From an uncultured Collinsella sp. (GTDB taxonomy: Bacteria; Actinomycetota; Coriobacteriia; Coriobacteriales; Coriobacteriaceae): a stretch of DNA of 64,000 nt. This document shows positions 32,975-44,306 of this stretch, piece after piece. The first letter of the stretch is position 1. Every line of letters starts with the position of its first letter. Under the pieces are notes generated by a model that did not search any database, was not told the origin of the DNA, and worked only from the letters and a program-made list of their open reading frames with translations. Location: contig CABSNU010000010.1 in NCBI GenBank assembly GCA_902479135.1, positions 3,389-67,388 on the forward strand. Reading direction: 5' to 3'. Position numbers and translations under genes: made by a program.

Positions 32975-33937
32975 ATGCACGAGAACGACTTTTTTAACGA
33001 GGACCTGCTCTGCGCGCTCGCTGGCGTTGCCGGCGAGGACAACGTACTCATGAGCGAGCCCATGCGCGAGCACACCACGTTTAAGATCGGCGGCCCGGCC
33101 GATGTCTTTGTCACACCCGACACCGAGCAGGGCCTCGTCGCCACGCTCGATACCTGCTATCGCTGCGATCTGCCGCTTACCATCGTGGGCAACGGCTCCG
33201 ACTTGCTCGTTGGCGACAAGGGCATCCGTGGCGTCGTCGTGGCGCTGGGAAAAGGTCTCTCCGACATCACCGTCGATGGCATGCGCGTCACGGCGGCAGC
33301 TGGCGCCTTGCTTTCCGATGTCGCCGCGGCTGCCGCCGAAGCCTGCCTCACCGGCATGGAGCCCATCTCGGGCATCCCCGGATCGGTCGGCGGCGCCTGC
33401 TACATGAACGCCGGTGCCTACGGTGCCTGCATGGCCGATGTGCTGGAGTCCGTGCGCGTCTACAAACCCGCTCGCCAGCTCGACGACGGCACCCGCGGCA
33501 GCGGCAATATCATTGAGTTCGATGTCGATGAGCTCAACCTGGGCTATCGCAAGAGCCGCATTGCCGACGACGGCTTCATCGTGCTTTCGGCCACCTTCAA
33601 TCTCGCTCCGGGCAACGCCGCGATGATCAAGGCCGACATGGACGACTACCGCCAGCGCCGCGAGGACAAGCAGCCGCTCGACATGCCGAGTGCCGGCTCC
33701 ACTTTCAAGCGCCCCGAGGGCTACTTTGCCGGCAAGCTCATCATGGACGCCGGCCTGCGAGGACACGCCGTTGGCGGCGCGCAGGTGAGCGAGAAGCACT
33801 GCGGCTTCATCGTCAACGCCGACCACGCCACCGCCGCCGACGTCGACGAACTCATCCGCCACATCCAGACAACCGTCAAAGACCAATTCAACGTAGACCT
33901 AGAACCCGAAGTCCACCGAGTCGGCGAATTCCTCTAA
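32975..33937 (+). CDS. murB: UDP-N-acetylenolpyruvoylglucosamine reductase MurB
   Basis: 320 aa, close to the Bacillus-type length. FAD-binding and catalytic blocks are complete: PLTIVGNGSDLLVGDKGIRG, GIPGSVGGACYMNAGAYG, GYRKSRI, PSAGSTFKRPEG with the catalytic Ser, KHCGFIVNADHA and the C-terminal Glu in LEPEVHRVG. It reduces the enolpyruvyl group to form UDP-MurNAc in cell-wall synthesis. The frame starts at 32876, but ATG at 32975 (MHENDFF) with GGCGG before it fits the family start. It is followed by a terminator and the structured element at 34020. Confidence 0.96.
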   Translation: MHENDFFNEDLLCALAGVAGEDNVLMSEPMREHTTFKIGGPADVFVTPDTEQGLVATLDTCYRCDLPLTIVGNGSDLLVGDKGIRGVVVALGKGLSDITVDGMRVTAAAGALLSDVAAAAAEACLTGMEPISGIPGSVGGACYMNAGAYGACMADVLESVRVYKPARQLDDGTRGSGNIIEFDVDELNLGYRKSRIADDGFIVLSATFNLAPGNAAMIKADMDDYRQRREDKQPLDMPSAGSTFKRPEGYFAGKLIMDAGLRGHAVGGAQVSEKHCGFIVNADHATAADVDELIRHIQTTVKDQFNVDLEPEVHRVGEFL

Positions 33938-33963
33938 AAAAAGAAGGCCCCGAAAGGGGCCTT
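33936..33963 (-). terminator. Terminator between murB and the NlpC-like gene
   Basis: AAGGCCCC (33944-33951) and GGGGCCTT (33956-33963) form a perfect stem with GAAA loop. The T tract lies on the minus strand (rc of 33936-33943), so it best ends transcripts of the NlpC-like gene after they pass through the structured element. It may also serve murB from the other side. Confidence 0.8.
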
Positions 33964-34019
33964 CACCATATTTATTCAGATAACCCAGTCCGGTGTGTCG
34001 CGCTCAGGACCCGAGAGGG

Positions 34020-34144
34020 CCGGGACAGCCCGAGAGGCATAAGGTTGATCGCGAGTTCCGCACGAGCCGGAGAGCACTTAATGTGCTCTCCGTGCGAGCA
34101 GGACTGCCCGAGCAGGCAACCTTATGCCTCTCGGGCTGTCCCGG
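34020..34144 (-). ncRNA. Candidate structured RNA/DNA element, copy 1
   Basis: A perfect 27-bp outer stem (34020-34046 with 34118-34144) encloses a core shared with copies at 52062 and 56835: ATCGCGAGTTCCGCACG, an inner hairpin GGAGAGCAC-TTAAT-GTGCTCTCC, then GAGCAGGACTG and GAGCAGG. AGTTC can pair with GGACT. It begins 12 nt after the stop of the minus-strand NlpC-like gene and is followed by the terminator at 33936. Strand is assigned from that arrangement. Compared with copies 2 and 3 the inner helix shows compensatory changes. Confidence 0.65.
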
Positions 34145-34156
34145 ACCAAGCCGCAG

Positions 34157-35347
34157 TTACGACAGCGCAATACCGCCAAGCCAGCCCCAACGCACGCCAG
34201 AGCCAGTGCCATAGAAGCTAATAAACGAATCAAGCGACTTAGACGTAATGGCGCCCTCGTTGCTCATAACGATGCCGCCGCCAACGTAGATACCCACATG
34301 ACCGTAGATAAGGCCCGGAGCACCCGTGCCGCTGTGCGAGGAATCGGCCACGATCATGCCCACCTGCAGCGCCGAGCGGTCGGAGCTATAGCACCATGCG
34401 TTAAACATATCGCACGCGTTACCGCCAAAGTAGCCAACGCCGGCGTTACGGAAGACATTGGTAACCCACGCCGCGCACCAGTTCTGACCCGGCGAAGGCG
34501 TGGAGTAGCACGCGTTGACGACGGCCTGCTGTTTGCCCGAGCCGGCATTCTGTTGCGGGGTCCCGGACGCATACGATCCACCACCCGAGTAGGAATTGTT
34601 CTTGTTCGCGGCGGCAGCGGCAGCGGCGGCCTTCCTGGCAGCCTCCTCAGCCTGGGCGGCAGCGAGGATCTCGGAATCGCGCTGAGCCATGAGCTCCTTG
34701 ACGTCGTCGGAAAGACCGTTCAGCATGGTCTGGACTTCTTGCTGCTTGGCCTGCATATCCTGCATCTGAGCCGTCTGCTGGTCCTTGAGTTTTTCCAGGT
34801 CGGCCTTTTGTGCTTCGAGCTCGGTCTTCTGTGCGTCGAGCTCAGCCTGAATCGTCTGGATATCCTCGATGGCATCGCGGTCGCTCTTGTTGATCTTCTC
34901 AACGTAATGCGCGTTGGCGACGAGTTCCTCAAACGAGCCAGAGGCCAGCAGCAGCGACAGGATGTTCGTGCCGCCGGACTTGTAGCTGGCGGCCACGCGA
35001 TCGGAAAGGTCGTTGCGCTTCTTCTTGAGCTCGGCCTTCTTTTCATCGATCTGGGCCTGCGTGTCGTCAATCTTGCCCTGGACATTCTCGATGTCGTTGA
35101 GGGTCTGGGCATTCTTGTTGGCCAGCGCCGCATACTCATTTGCGATGCTGTCGAGCTGGGCCTGAACCTCGTCGAGTTGGGCCTGGGCGGCATTCAGTTT
35201 ATCGGTGGTTTCTTTGGAAGCCTCCGCCGCATGGGCGCGAGCGGGCAGGCCAAAAAGAACCGCCGCAGAAGCGGCGCCGAACAGAGCCTTGAGGGCAGTG
35301 CGGCGCGAGAGCTCCTGGGAAAGGATGGAATCGCTGTTTGGTGACAT
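34157..35347 (-). CDS. Secreted coiled-coil NlpC/P60-like cell-wall hydrolase
   Basis: 396 aa. The N-terminus SRRTALKALFGAASAAVLFGLPARAHA looks like a twin-arginine type signal peptide cleaved after AHA. Residues about 45-245 are a long coiled coil (repeated QLDEVQAQLDS, KIDDTQAQIDEKKAELKKK, AQKTELEAQKADLEKLKDQ) like the CwlO/RipA regulatory arm. An Ala-rich linker and SYSGGGSYASG follow. The C-terminal 120 residues hold a Cys-His hydrolase-like domain: NWCAAWVTNVFRNAGV (Cys) and GLIYGHVGIYVGGGIVMS (His). Such proteins cleave peptide cross-links and are activated by FtsEX-type partners. Structured element copy 1 lies in its 3' region. Confidence 0.88.
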   Translation of the reverse strand: MSPNSDSILSQELSRRTALKALFGAASAAVLFGLPARAHAAEASKETTDKLNAAQAQLDEVQAQLDSIANEYAALANKNAQTLNDIENVQGKIDDTQAQIDEKKAELKKKRNDLSDRVAASYKSGGTNILSLLLASGSFEELVANAHYVEKINKSDRDAIEDIQTIQAELDAQKTELEAQKADLEKLKDQQTAQMQDMQAKQQEVQTMLNGLSDDVKELMAQRDSEILAAAQAEEAARKAAAAAAAANKNNSYSGGGSYASGTPQQNAGSGKQQAVVNACYSTPSPGQNWCAAWVTNVFRNAGVGYFGGNACDMFNAWCYSSDRSALQVGMIVADSSHSGTGAPGLIYGHVGIYVGGGIVMSNEGAITSKSLDSFISFYGTGSGVRWGWLGGIALS

Positions 35348-35613
35348 ATGTACTCCGTTACATGTTTATTTATATGTCGCTCAACTCATACATATTAGCG
35401 TACATATGGCGCGTCCCAACGATTTCCACGAACGGCAGGAAACTACAAGGTCAGCGGCTCGTAAGCAAATGCCAAAGATCAGGTTATGCGTACGCAAGCT
35501 CTTCTATGAGTACGTTAGCACAATCCTCTGCTTTTCCTACAGCGCACGATTTGGGTGTCCCTGCCTGCGCTATACTCCCCTGAAGAAGTGTTCCTGATTC
35601 GATAGGAGACTAC

Positions 35614-36675
35614 ATGTCCAAAGCACTCGACCCCAAAGACACCTGCGTCCTCGTTACCGGTGGCGCCGGCTTTATCGGCTCGCACACCGTCGTTCAGCTG
35701 CTCGAGGGTGGCTACCAGGTCGTCATCGTCGATGATCTCTCCAACTCCAGCGCCGTCGCCGTCGACCGCGTCAAGACCATCGTGGGCGACGAGGCCGCCA
35801 AGAACCTCACCTTCTACGAGGCCAACGTGCTCGACCGCGATGCGATGAACAAGATCTTCGATACCCATCAGATCGACCGCGTCATCCACTTCGCCGGCTT
35901 TAAGGCCGTCGGCGAGTCGGTGAGCAAGCCCGTCGAGTACTACCACAACAACATCGAGAACACCCTGGTGCTCGTCGACGTCATGCGCAACCATGGCTGC
36001 AAGTCCATCATCTTCTCAAGCTCCTCGACCGTCTACGGCGACCCGGACAACCCGCCCGTCACCGAGGAGGATCCTAAGAAGCCCGCGACCAACCCCTATG
36101 GTTGGACCAAGTGGATGATCGAGCAGATCCTTATGGACGTCCACACCGCCGACCCCGAGTGGGACGTCGTGCTGCTCCGTTACTTCAACCCCATCGGCGC
36201 TCATCCGTCGGGCCTGATCGGCGAGGACCCCAAGGGCATCCCCAACAACCTGGTGCCCTATGTCGCCCAGGTCGCCGTGGGCAAGCTCGAGGCCGTTCAG
36301 GTCTTTGGTAACGACTACCCCACCCCCGACGGCACCGGCGTGCGCGACTACATCCACGTGTGCGATCTGGCCTCTGGTCACGTTGCCGCCCTTAACTGGA
36401 TGAACGGCAAGACCGGCGTCGAGATCTTTAACTTGGGCACCGGCACCGGCACCTCGGTACTCGAGGTCGTCGCCGCCTTCTCCAAGGCTTGTGGCAAGGA
36501 GCTGCCCTACGTGATCCGCGAGCGCCGCGCCGGCGACATCGCTGCCAACTGGTGCGATGCCTCCAAGGCCGAGCGCATGATGGGCTGGAAGGCCCAATAC
36601 GACATCGCGGACATGTGCCGCGATAGCTGGAACTGGCAGAGCCACAACCCCAACGGCTTCGCCGACGCCGAGTAG
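35614..36675 (+). CDS. galE: UDP-glucose 4-epimerase GalE
   Basis: 353 aa short-chain dehydrogenase of the extended type. The NAD loop VTGGAGFIGSHTVVQLL opens the protein, SSSSTVYG holds the catalytic Ser region, and NPYGWTKWMIEQ is the YxxxK active site. It interconverts UDP-glucose and UDP-galactose (Leloir pathway and surface polysaccharide precursors). ATG follows AGGAGAC; a TATACT -10-like box lies at 35571-35576. A strong terminator follows. It is separate from malQ and glgP, although all three feed the glucose phosphate pool. Confidence 0.96.
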   Translation: MSKALDPKDTCVLVTGGAGFIGSHTVVQLLEGGYQVVIVDDLSNSSAVAVDRVKTIVGDEAAKNLTFYEANVLDRDAMNKIFDTHQIDRVIHFAGFKAVGESVSKPVEYYHNNIENTLVLVDVMRNHGCKSIIFSSSSTVYGDPDNPPVTEEDPKKPATNPYGWTKWMIEQILMDVHTADPEWDVVLLRYFNPIGAHPSGLIGEDPKGIPNNLVPYVAQVAVGKLEAVQVFGNDYPTPDGTGVRDYIHVCDLASGHVAALNWMNGKTGVEIFNLGTGTGTSVLEVVAAFSKACGKELPYVIRERRAGDIAANWCDASKAERMMGWKAQYDIADMCRDSWNWQSHNPNGFADAE

Positions 36676-36697
36676 CAAAAACCTACATACCGCTCTT

Positions 36698-36733
36698 GCC
36701 CCGATCTCACGTTGTGAGGTCGGGGCTTTTTTT
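36698..36733 (+). terminator. Terminator of galE
   Basis: A 13-bp stem (36698-36710 with 36714-36726, one G-T pair) is followed by seven T. Confidence 0.92.
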
Positions 36734-36787
36734 CATGGCATGTAACCATTCGCCGAAAATCGACCAACTTTTTTATCTTGCCTGTAC

Positions 36788-36811
36788 ATGTTTAAACAAC
36801 ATGTTTACAAT
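36788..36811. promoter_or_regulatory. Candidate TTGTTTAAAC-type operator upstream of malQ
   Basis: The minus strand reads TTGTTTAAACAT across 36790-36799 and TTGTAAAC just beside it. The 8-bp palindrome GTTTAAAC also occurs twice between the TreR-like gene and the PTS-HAD gene. The site is about 90 bp ahead of malQ. Confidence 0.5.
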
Positions 36812-36896
36812 AGGCGTATCGAATCAGAACATCGGAGGCGGACTGCACACCCATCGGCAGGCCGACCCCACAACAAGAAGGTTGGTGAGCGCATTC

Positions 36897-38402
36897 ATGG
36901 AGCGTGCAAGCGGCGTCCTCATGCCCGTCTCATCTCTGCCCGGACCATACGGAATCGGCGGCTTTGGCTGGAATGCCTACGACTTCGTCGATTTTCTCGC
37001 CTCGTGCAAACAACATTACTGGCAGATTCTGCCCCTTACGACGACCAGCTATGGCGACTCGCCCTATCAGTCGTTCTCGGCCCGCGCTGGCAACCCCAAC
37101 TTTATCGACTTTGCCGAGCTTATCGAAGCAGGGTATCTGGAGCAGCGCGATATCGATGGCGTGTATCTGGGATCCGACCCCAGCAATGTCGACTACGGTG
37201 CTATCTTTGGCGGCCGCCGTCAGATTCTCGACCGCGCCGCCGAGCGCTTTGCCGCCGACAAGCCGGCCGATTTCGATGGCTTTATCCAGGCCAACGAGGA
37301 CTGGCTCATCCCCTACTGTGAGTTCATGACCGTCAAAGAGGAGTGCGGTCTCAAGGCGTTTTGGGAGTGGCCCGCGGAGCTCCGCACCCGCGGCGAGGCT
37401 TCCGCCAAGGTCTGCGCCGACCATCCGGCGCGTATGCTCTACCACCAGATGACGCAGTACTTCTTCGATCGCCAGTGGAGCCGCCTCAAGGCCTATGCCA
37501 ACGAGCGCGGCATTCTCATCATCGGCGACCTGCCCATCTACGTCTCGCGTGACTCCGTCGAGATGTGGGCGACGCCTGAGCTCTTTAAGATCGACGCCGC
37601 CGGCAATCCCGTGAGCGTCGCCGGCACGCCGCCCGACCAGTTCTCGGCCACCGGCCAGTACTGGGGCAACCCCATCTACGACTGGGACGCCATGGAGTCC
37701 GACGGCTTCTCCTGGTGGGAGGGCCGCATTCGCGCCGCCCTCGACATGTACGACGTCATCCGCCTGGATCACTTCCGCGGCTTCGAGGCCTATTGGGAGG
37801 TGCCGTTCTCCTCGCCCGATTCGTCCTACGGTTCGTGGACGCAGGGTCCCGGCCTCAAGTTCTTCAAGACGCTCGAGGAAAAGCTCGGCACGCTGCCCAT
37901 CATCGCCGAGGACCTGGGCTTCCTCACCCCCGGCGTCATCGACATGCGCGACAACTCGGGCTTCCCCGGCATGAAGATCCTGCAGTTTGCCTTTGAGGGC
38001 ACCAACTCGTACTACCTGCCGCATAACTACATCGCCAACACCGTCGCCTACGTGGGCACCCACGACAACGAGACGGCGCGCGGCTGGTTTGAGGGAACGG
38101 CCACCCCGCGTCAGCGCGAGCAGGCAGCCCTGTACACCCATCAGCAGGCCGGCGAGCCTATCACCGACGCACTCAACCGAACCATCGCAGCCAGCGTGAG
38201 CGACACGTGCATCTACACCATGCAGGACCTGCTCAACTTGGGCAACGAGGCGCGCATCAACACCCCTGCCACACTGGGCGGCAACTGGACCTGGCGCATG
38301 CTCGACGGCGCCATCACCCGCGAGCTCGAGCACAAACTCACCGACTGGACCGAGACCTACTTCCGCATCCCGTCGGAAGCCGAAATCGAGCTTCCTCAAT
38401 AG
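36897..38402 (+). CDS. malQ: 4-alpha-glucanotransferase (amylomaltase) MalQ
   Basis: 501 aa, GH77. Family features: RASGVLMPVSSLPGPYGIGGFG at the start, LPLTTTSYGDSPYQSFSARAGNPNFID, IIGDLPIYVSRDSVEMWATPELF, then the nucleophile region VIRLDHFRGFEAYWEVP (Asp), the acid/base Glu in PIIAEDLGFLTP and YVGTHDNETARGW. It rearranges maltodextrins, releasing glucose and longer chains for phosphorylase. The frame begins at 36696; ATG at 36897 with GGTGAG fits the family start. glgP follows after 128 bp with its own ribosome-binding site, so both are probably one unit. Confidence 0.96.
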   Translation: MERASGVLMPVSSLPGPYGIGGFGWNAYDFVDFLASCKQHYWQILPLTTTSYGDSPYQSFSARAGNPNFIDFAELIEAGYLEQRDIDGVYLGSDPSNVDYGAIFGGRRQILDRAAERFAADKPADFDGFIQANEDWLIPYCEFMTVKEECGLKAFWEWPAELRTRGEASAKVCADHPARMLYHQMTQYFFDRQWSRLKAYANERGILIIGDLPIYVSRDSVEMWATPELFKIDAAGNPVSVAGTPPDQFSATGQYWGNPIYDWDAMESDGFSWWEGRIRAALDMYDVIRLDHFRGFEAYWEVPFSSPDSSYGSWTQGPGLKFFKTLEEKLGTLPIIAEDLGFLTPGVIDMRDNSGFPGMKILQFAFEGTNSYYLPHNYIANTVAYVGTHDNETARGWFEGTATPRQREQAALYTHQQAGEPITDALNRTIAASVSDTCIYTMQDLLNLGNEARINTPATLGGNWTWRMLDGAITRELEHKLTDWTETYFRIPSEAEIELPQ

Positions 38403-38530
38403 GAGCTACCGCGCCTGACCCCTCCCCACCGTGCGGACGCGCTTGCTTACCCGCGCGAGGCCACTCCAATCCCCTCGCGCGGGATTCTTATGAATTGCAG
38501 ACATGTAATCAACCCATTACAGGAGGAAAC

Positions 38531-40798
<2,268 letters not shown>

Positions 40799-40827
40799 TT
40801 TCGCTTCCCTTACCCATCCTCTTGAGA

Positions 40828-40859
40828 AACGGAGTCGTGGCAACACGGCTCCGTTTTTT
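40828..40859 (+). terminator. Terminator of glgP
   Basis: AACGGAGTCGTG (40828-40839) pairs with CACGGCTCCGTT (40844-40855) and ends in a run of six T. Confidence 0.92.
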
Positions 40860-40899
40860 GTGCCCGCACGTTACCCTGTGACCCGACTCGACCAAACAA

Positions 40900-41115
40900 T
40901 CTCGATCTGTAACAGCTACTCGGTAAAAACGGCCCCAGCTGTTACAGATTGAGACATACCGGCCCCTCCCCTTGGGTTTATCTCAATCTGTAACATCTAG
41001 CAACTGAAATTCGCCTTTGGTGTTACAGATTTAGATGAAATGGTTAGCTCGGCGGAACCGTCTCGATCTGTAACACCTAGCGTCCGAAATCGGCCCTACC
41101 CGTTACAGATCGAGA
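40900..41115. repeat. Tandem array of three hairpin repeats
   Basis: Three hairpins start at 40900, 40981 and 41061 (period 80-81 bp). Each has an arm TCTCRATCTGTAACA and its complement TGTTACAGATYGAGA about 55 nt end to end, with AAA-containing loops that vary. Spacers of about 25 bp are unrelated. The array fills the gap between the glgP terminator and the terminator of the ABC ATPase gene (40860-41142); nothing else is seen there. Confidence 0.9.
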
Positions 41116-41142
41116 CAAACGACCGGTCAGACACCCCCAGCA

Positions 41143-41187
41143 CAAAGAAAGGCCCCCCCCTCTCGCCCAGCGGACGGGAGGGGAGCC
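41143..41187 (-). terminator. Terminator of the sugar ABC operon
   Basis: A GC-rich stem (41151-41168 with 41175-41187) is followed on the minus strand by TTTCTTTG, 70 bp behind the stop of the ATPase gene. Confidence 0.75.
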
Positions 41188-41257
41188 TTATATGTGACCG
41201 CGGCAAAAGGATGGCAATACCGCAGTCGCCCAAAGGGAGGGCCTGGATGCACCGGGC

Positions 41258-42457
<1,200 letters not shown>

Positions 42458-42525
42458 GTCTTTACCTTTCGATATGCGGCGCCACGCTGAGGGGCGCCGC
42501 AGAAACTTGCAAAACAGTTACGGCA

Positions 42526-43365
42526 TCAGCCCTTGACGGCACCTGCCACCACGCCGTCGATGATGTACTTCTGGCAGAGGATGTACATGATGACGATGGG
42601 GATAACGACCATCATGATGCAGGCCATCATGGGGCCGAGCTCGACGTGGCCGTAGCCGCCGCGGAAGTACTGGATCAAGATAGGAATGGTCTTGTACTTG
42701 GTGGAGTCGAGCGTAAGGTAGGGCAGCAGATAGTCGTTCCAGACCCACATGGTCTCGAGGATGCCGACCGAAAGATAGGTGGGCTTCATGATGGGAAGGA
42801 CGATCTTAAAGAACACCTGGACCGGGTTGCAGCCGTCGATCATGGCCGCCTCCTCGATCTCGAGCGGGATGTTCTTTACAAAGCCGGCGAACATAAAGAC
42901 CGCCAGGCCCGCGCCAAAGCCGAGGTAGATAAAGCAGATGTTGAACGGCGTGTTGAAGCCGATGCGGTCCGCCAAATTGGACAGCGTGAACATGAGCATC
43001 TGGAAGGGCACGACCATCGAGAAGACGAACAGGTAATAGAAGAAGTTCGAGATCTTGCTGTTGACGCGCACTACGTACCAAGCACACATGGAGCAGCACA
43101 CCAGAATCAGCACGACCGACGTGACCGTGATGATGAGCGAGTACATAAATGCCGAGGCAAAGCCCTGCTCGTTAAGAGCGTGCAAGTAGTTTGCGAGGCC
43201 GTTGAACGTCTCGGGCGTGAGCAGATCGAATGCCGTGGTGGTGCTGATTGCGGTCGCTTTCTTAAAGGAATTGAGCGCAATCATGAACACGGGGTAGATC
43301 CACGCGAGCGACAGAATCGTAAAGAAAATCGAGAGCGCGCGGTTGATAACCTTATCGCGTTTCAT
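42526..43365 (-). CDS. CUT1 sugar ABC permease, MalG/MsmG type
   Basis: 279 aa with six membrane segments. N-terminal INRALSIFFTILSLAWIYPVFMIALNSFK, and the coupling (EAA) loop EIEEAAMIDGCNPVQVFFKIVLPIMKP, which docks to the ATPase. The end TIPILIQYFRGGYGHVELGPMMACIMM matches MalG-type permeases. The ATG overlaps the stop of the preceding permease gene by one base, indicating translational coupling. Confidence 0.94.
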   Translation of the reverse strand: MKRDKVINRALSIFFTILSLAWIYPVFMIALNSFKKATAISTTTAFDLLTPETFNGLANYLHALNEQGFASAFMYSLIITVTSVVLILVCCSMCAWYVVRVNSKISNFFYYLFVFSMVVPFQMLMFTLSNLADRIGFNTPFNICFIYLGFGAGLAVFMFAGFVKNIPLEIEEAAMIDGCNPVQVFFKIVLPIMKPTYLSVGILETMWVWNDYLLPYLTLDSTKYKTIPILIQYFRGGYGHVELGPMMACIMMVVIPIVIMYILCQKYIIDGVVAGAVKG

Positions 43366-44219
43366 TACTGCTGCACCTCCTTGGACCTCGTGGCCTTAAG
43401 CTGAATCATGGAGATGGCTACGACCAGGATGCAGAAGATAACCGCCTTGGCCTGACCGATGCCCTGCCATGCGATACCGGCACGCGAATAGAACGTGTTG
43501 TAGATGTTCAGGGCGAGCATCTCGGTGGAGTGCGCGGGAGCGCCGCCGGTAAGGGCGAGGTTCTGGTCGAACAGCTTAAAGCCGTTGGTGATGGACAGGA
43601 ACAGGCAGATGGTGATGGTCGGCATCAGGTTAGGGATCTTAACCTTCCAAAACGTCTGCCATGCCGTGGCACCGTCGACCTTGGCGGCCTCGATGTAGTC
43701 GGACGGAATGGACTGCAGACCGGCGATGTAGATGATCATCATGTAGCCGACCTGCTGCCACAGGGTCAGGATGATAAGGCCCCAGAAGCCGGCAGCAGAG
43801 TTAAGGGCGATGAGCTGGGCGCCCACGTTGGAGAGCAGGCAGTTGATCAGAATCTGCCAAATGTAGCCCAGCACGATGCCGCCGATCAGGTTAGGCATAA
43901 AGAAGATCGTACGGAAGATGTTGGTGCCCTTGAGCGCTTTGCGGGTGAGCGCCTGCGCGATGGCGAGGGCAATCACGTTGATGAGCACCGTCGACAGGAA
44001 GGCAAACGCCACGGTAAAGAAGAACGACGTGGCAAACTGCGGATCGGACAGTGCGCGCACGTAGTTCTCGATACCGACAAAGTGCGTGTTGTTGATGGTA
44101 ATAAACTGGCAGAACGAGAGATAGAAACCCTGGATAAAGGGGATCACGAACCCGATCATAAACGCCAGACACGTGGGCAGCATAAAGAGCGGCCACCAGC
44201 GCTTGAGTGCTTTGCCCAT
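43365..44219 (-). CDS. CUT1 sugar ABC permease, MalF/MsmF type
   Basis: 284 aa. Six membrane segments and the coupling loop IPSDYIEAAKVDGATAWQTFWKVKIPNLMPTI. N-terminus WWPLFMLPTCLAFMIGFVIPFIQGFYLSFCQF is typical of MalF-type permeases without the large periplasmic domain of E. coli MalF. ATG follows GAAAGGACC. It follows the binding protein gene after an 87-bp gap that carries a stable hairpin. Confidence 0.94.
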   Translation of the reverse strand: MGKALKRWWPLFMLPTCLAFMIGFVIPFIQGFYLSFCQFITINNTHFVGIENYVRALSDPQFATSFFFTVAFAFLSTVLINVIALAIAQALTRKALKGTNIFRTIFFMPNLIGGIVLGYIWQILINCLLSNVGAQLIALNSAAGFWGLIILTLWQQVGYMMIIYIAGLQSIPSDYIEAAKVDGATAWQTFWKVKIPNLMPTITICLFLSITNGFKLFDQNLALTGGAPAHSTEMLALNIYNTFYSRAGIAWQGIGQAKAVIFCILVVAISMIQLKATRSKEVQQ

Positions 44220-44239
44220 AGAAGGGTCCTTTCAATATG

Positions 44240-44275
44240 CAGGGGGCGGGCAAACCAACGTCTGCCCGCCCCCTG
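44240..44275 (-). other. Stable hairpin between binding-protein and permease genes
   Basis: A perfect 13-bp GC-rich stem (CAGGGGGCGGGCA with its complement) and 10-nt loop. No T tract. As in other sugar ABC operons it may protect the binding-protein mRNA and keep its level above that of the permeases. Confidence 0.65.
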
Positions 44276-44306
44276 TCGCTAATCAGATAGCTTGGGCAGC
44301 AACTGC

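Noticed and set aside
32792..33886. N-terminal extension of the LacI-family frame
   Set aside because: The extra 365 residues are antisense to murB. ATG at 32791 with AAGGAG starts the helix-turn-helix directly.
40900..41115. CRISPR array
   Set aside because: The repeats are long palindromic hairpins with variable loops, only three units, and no cas genes.
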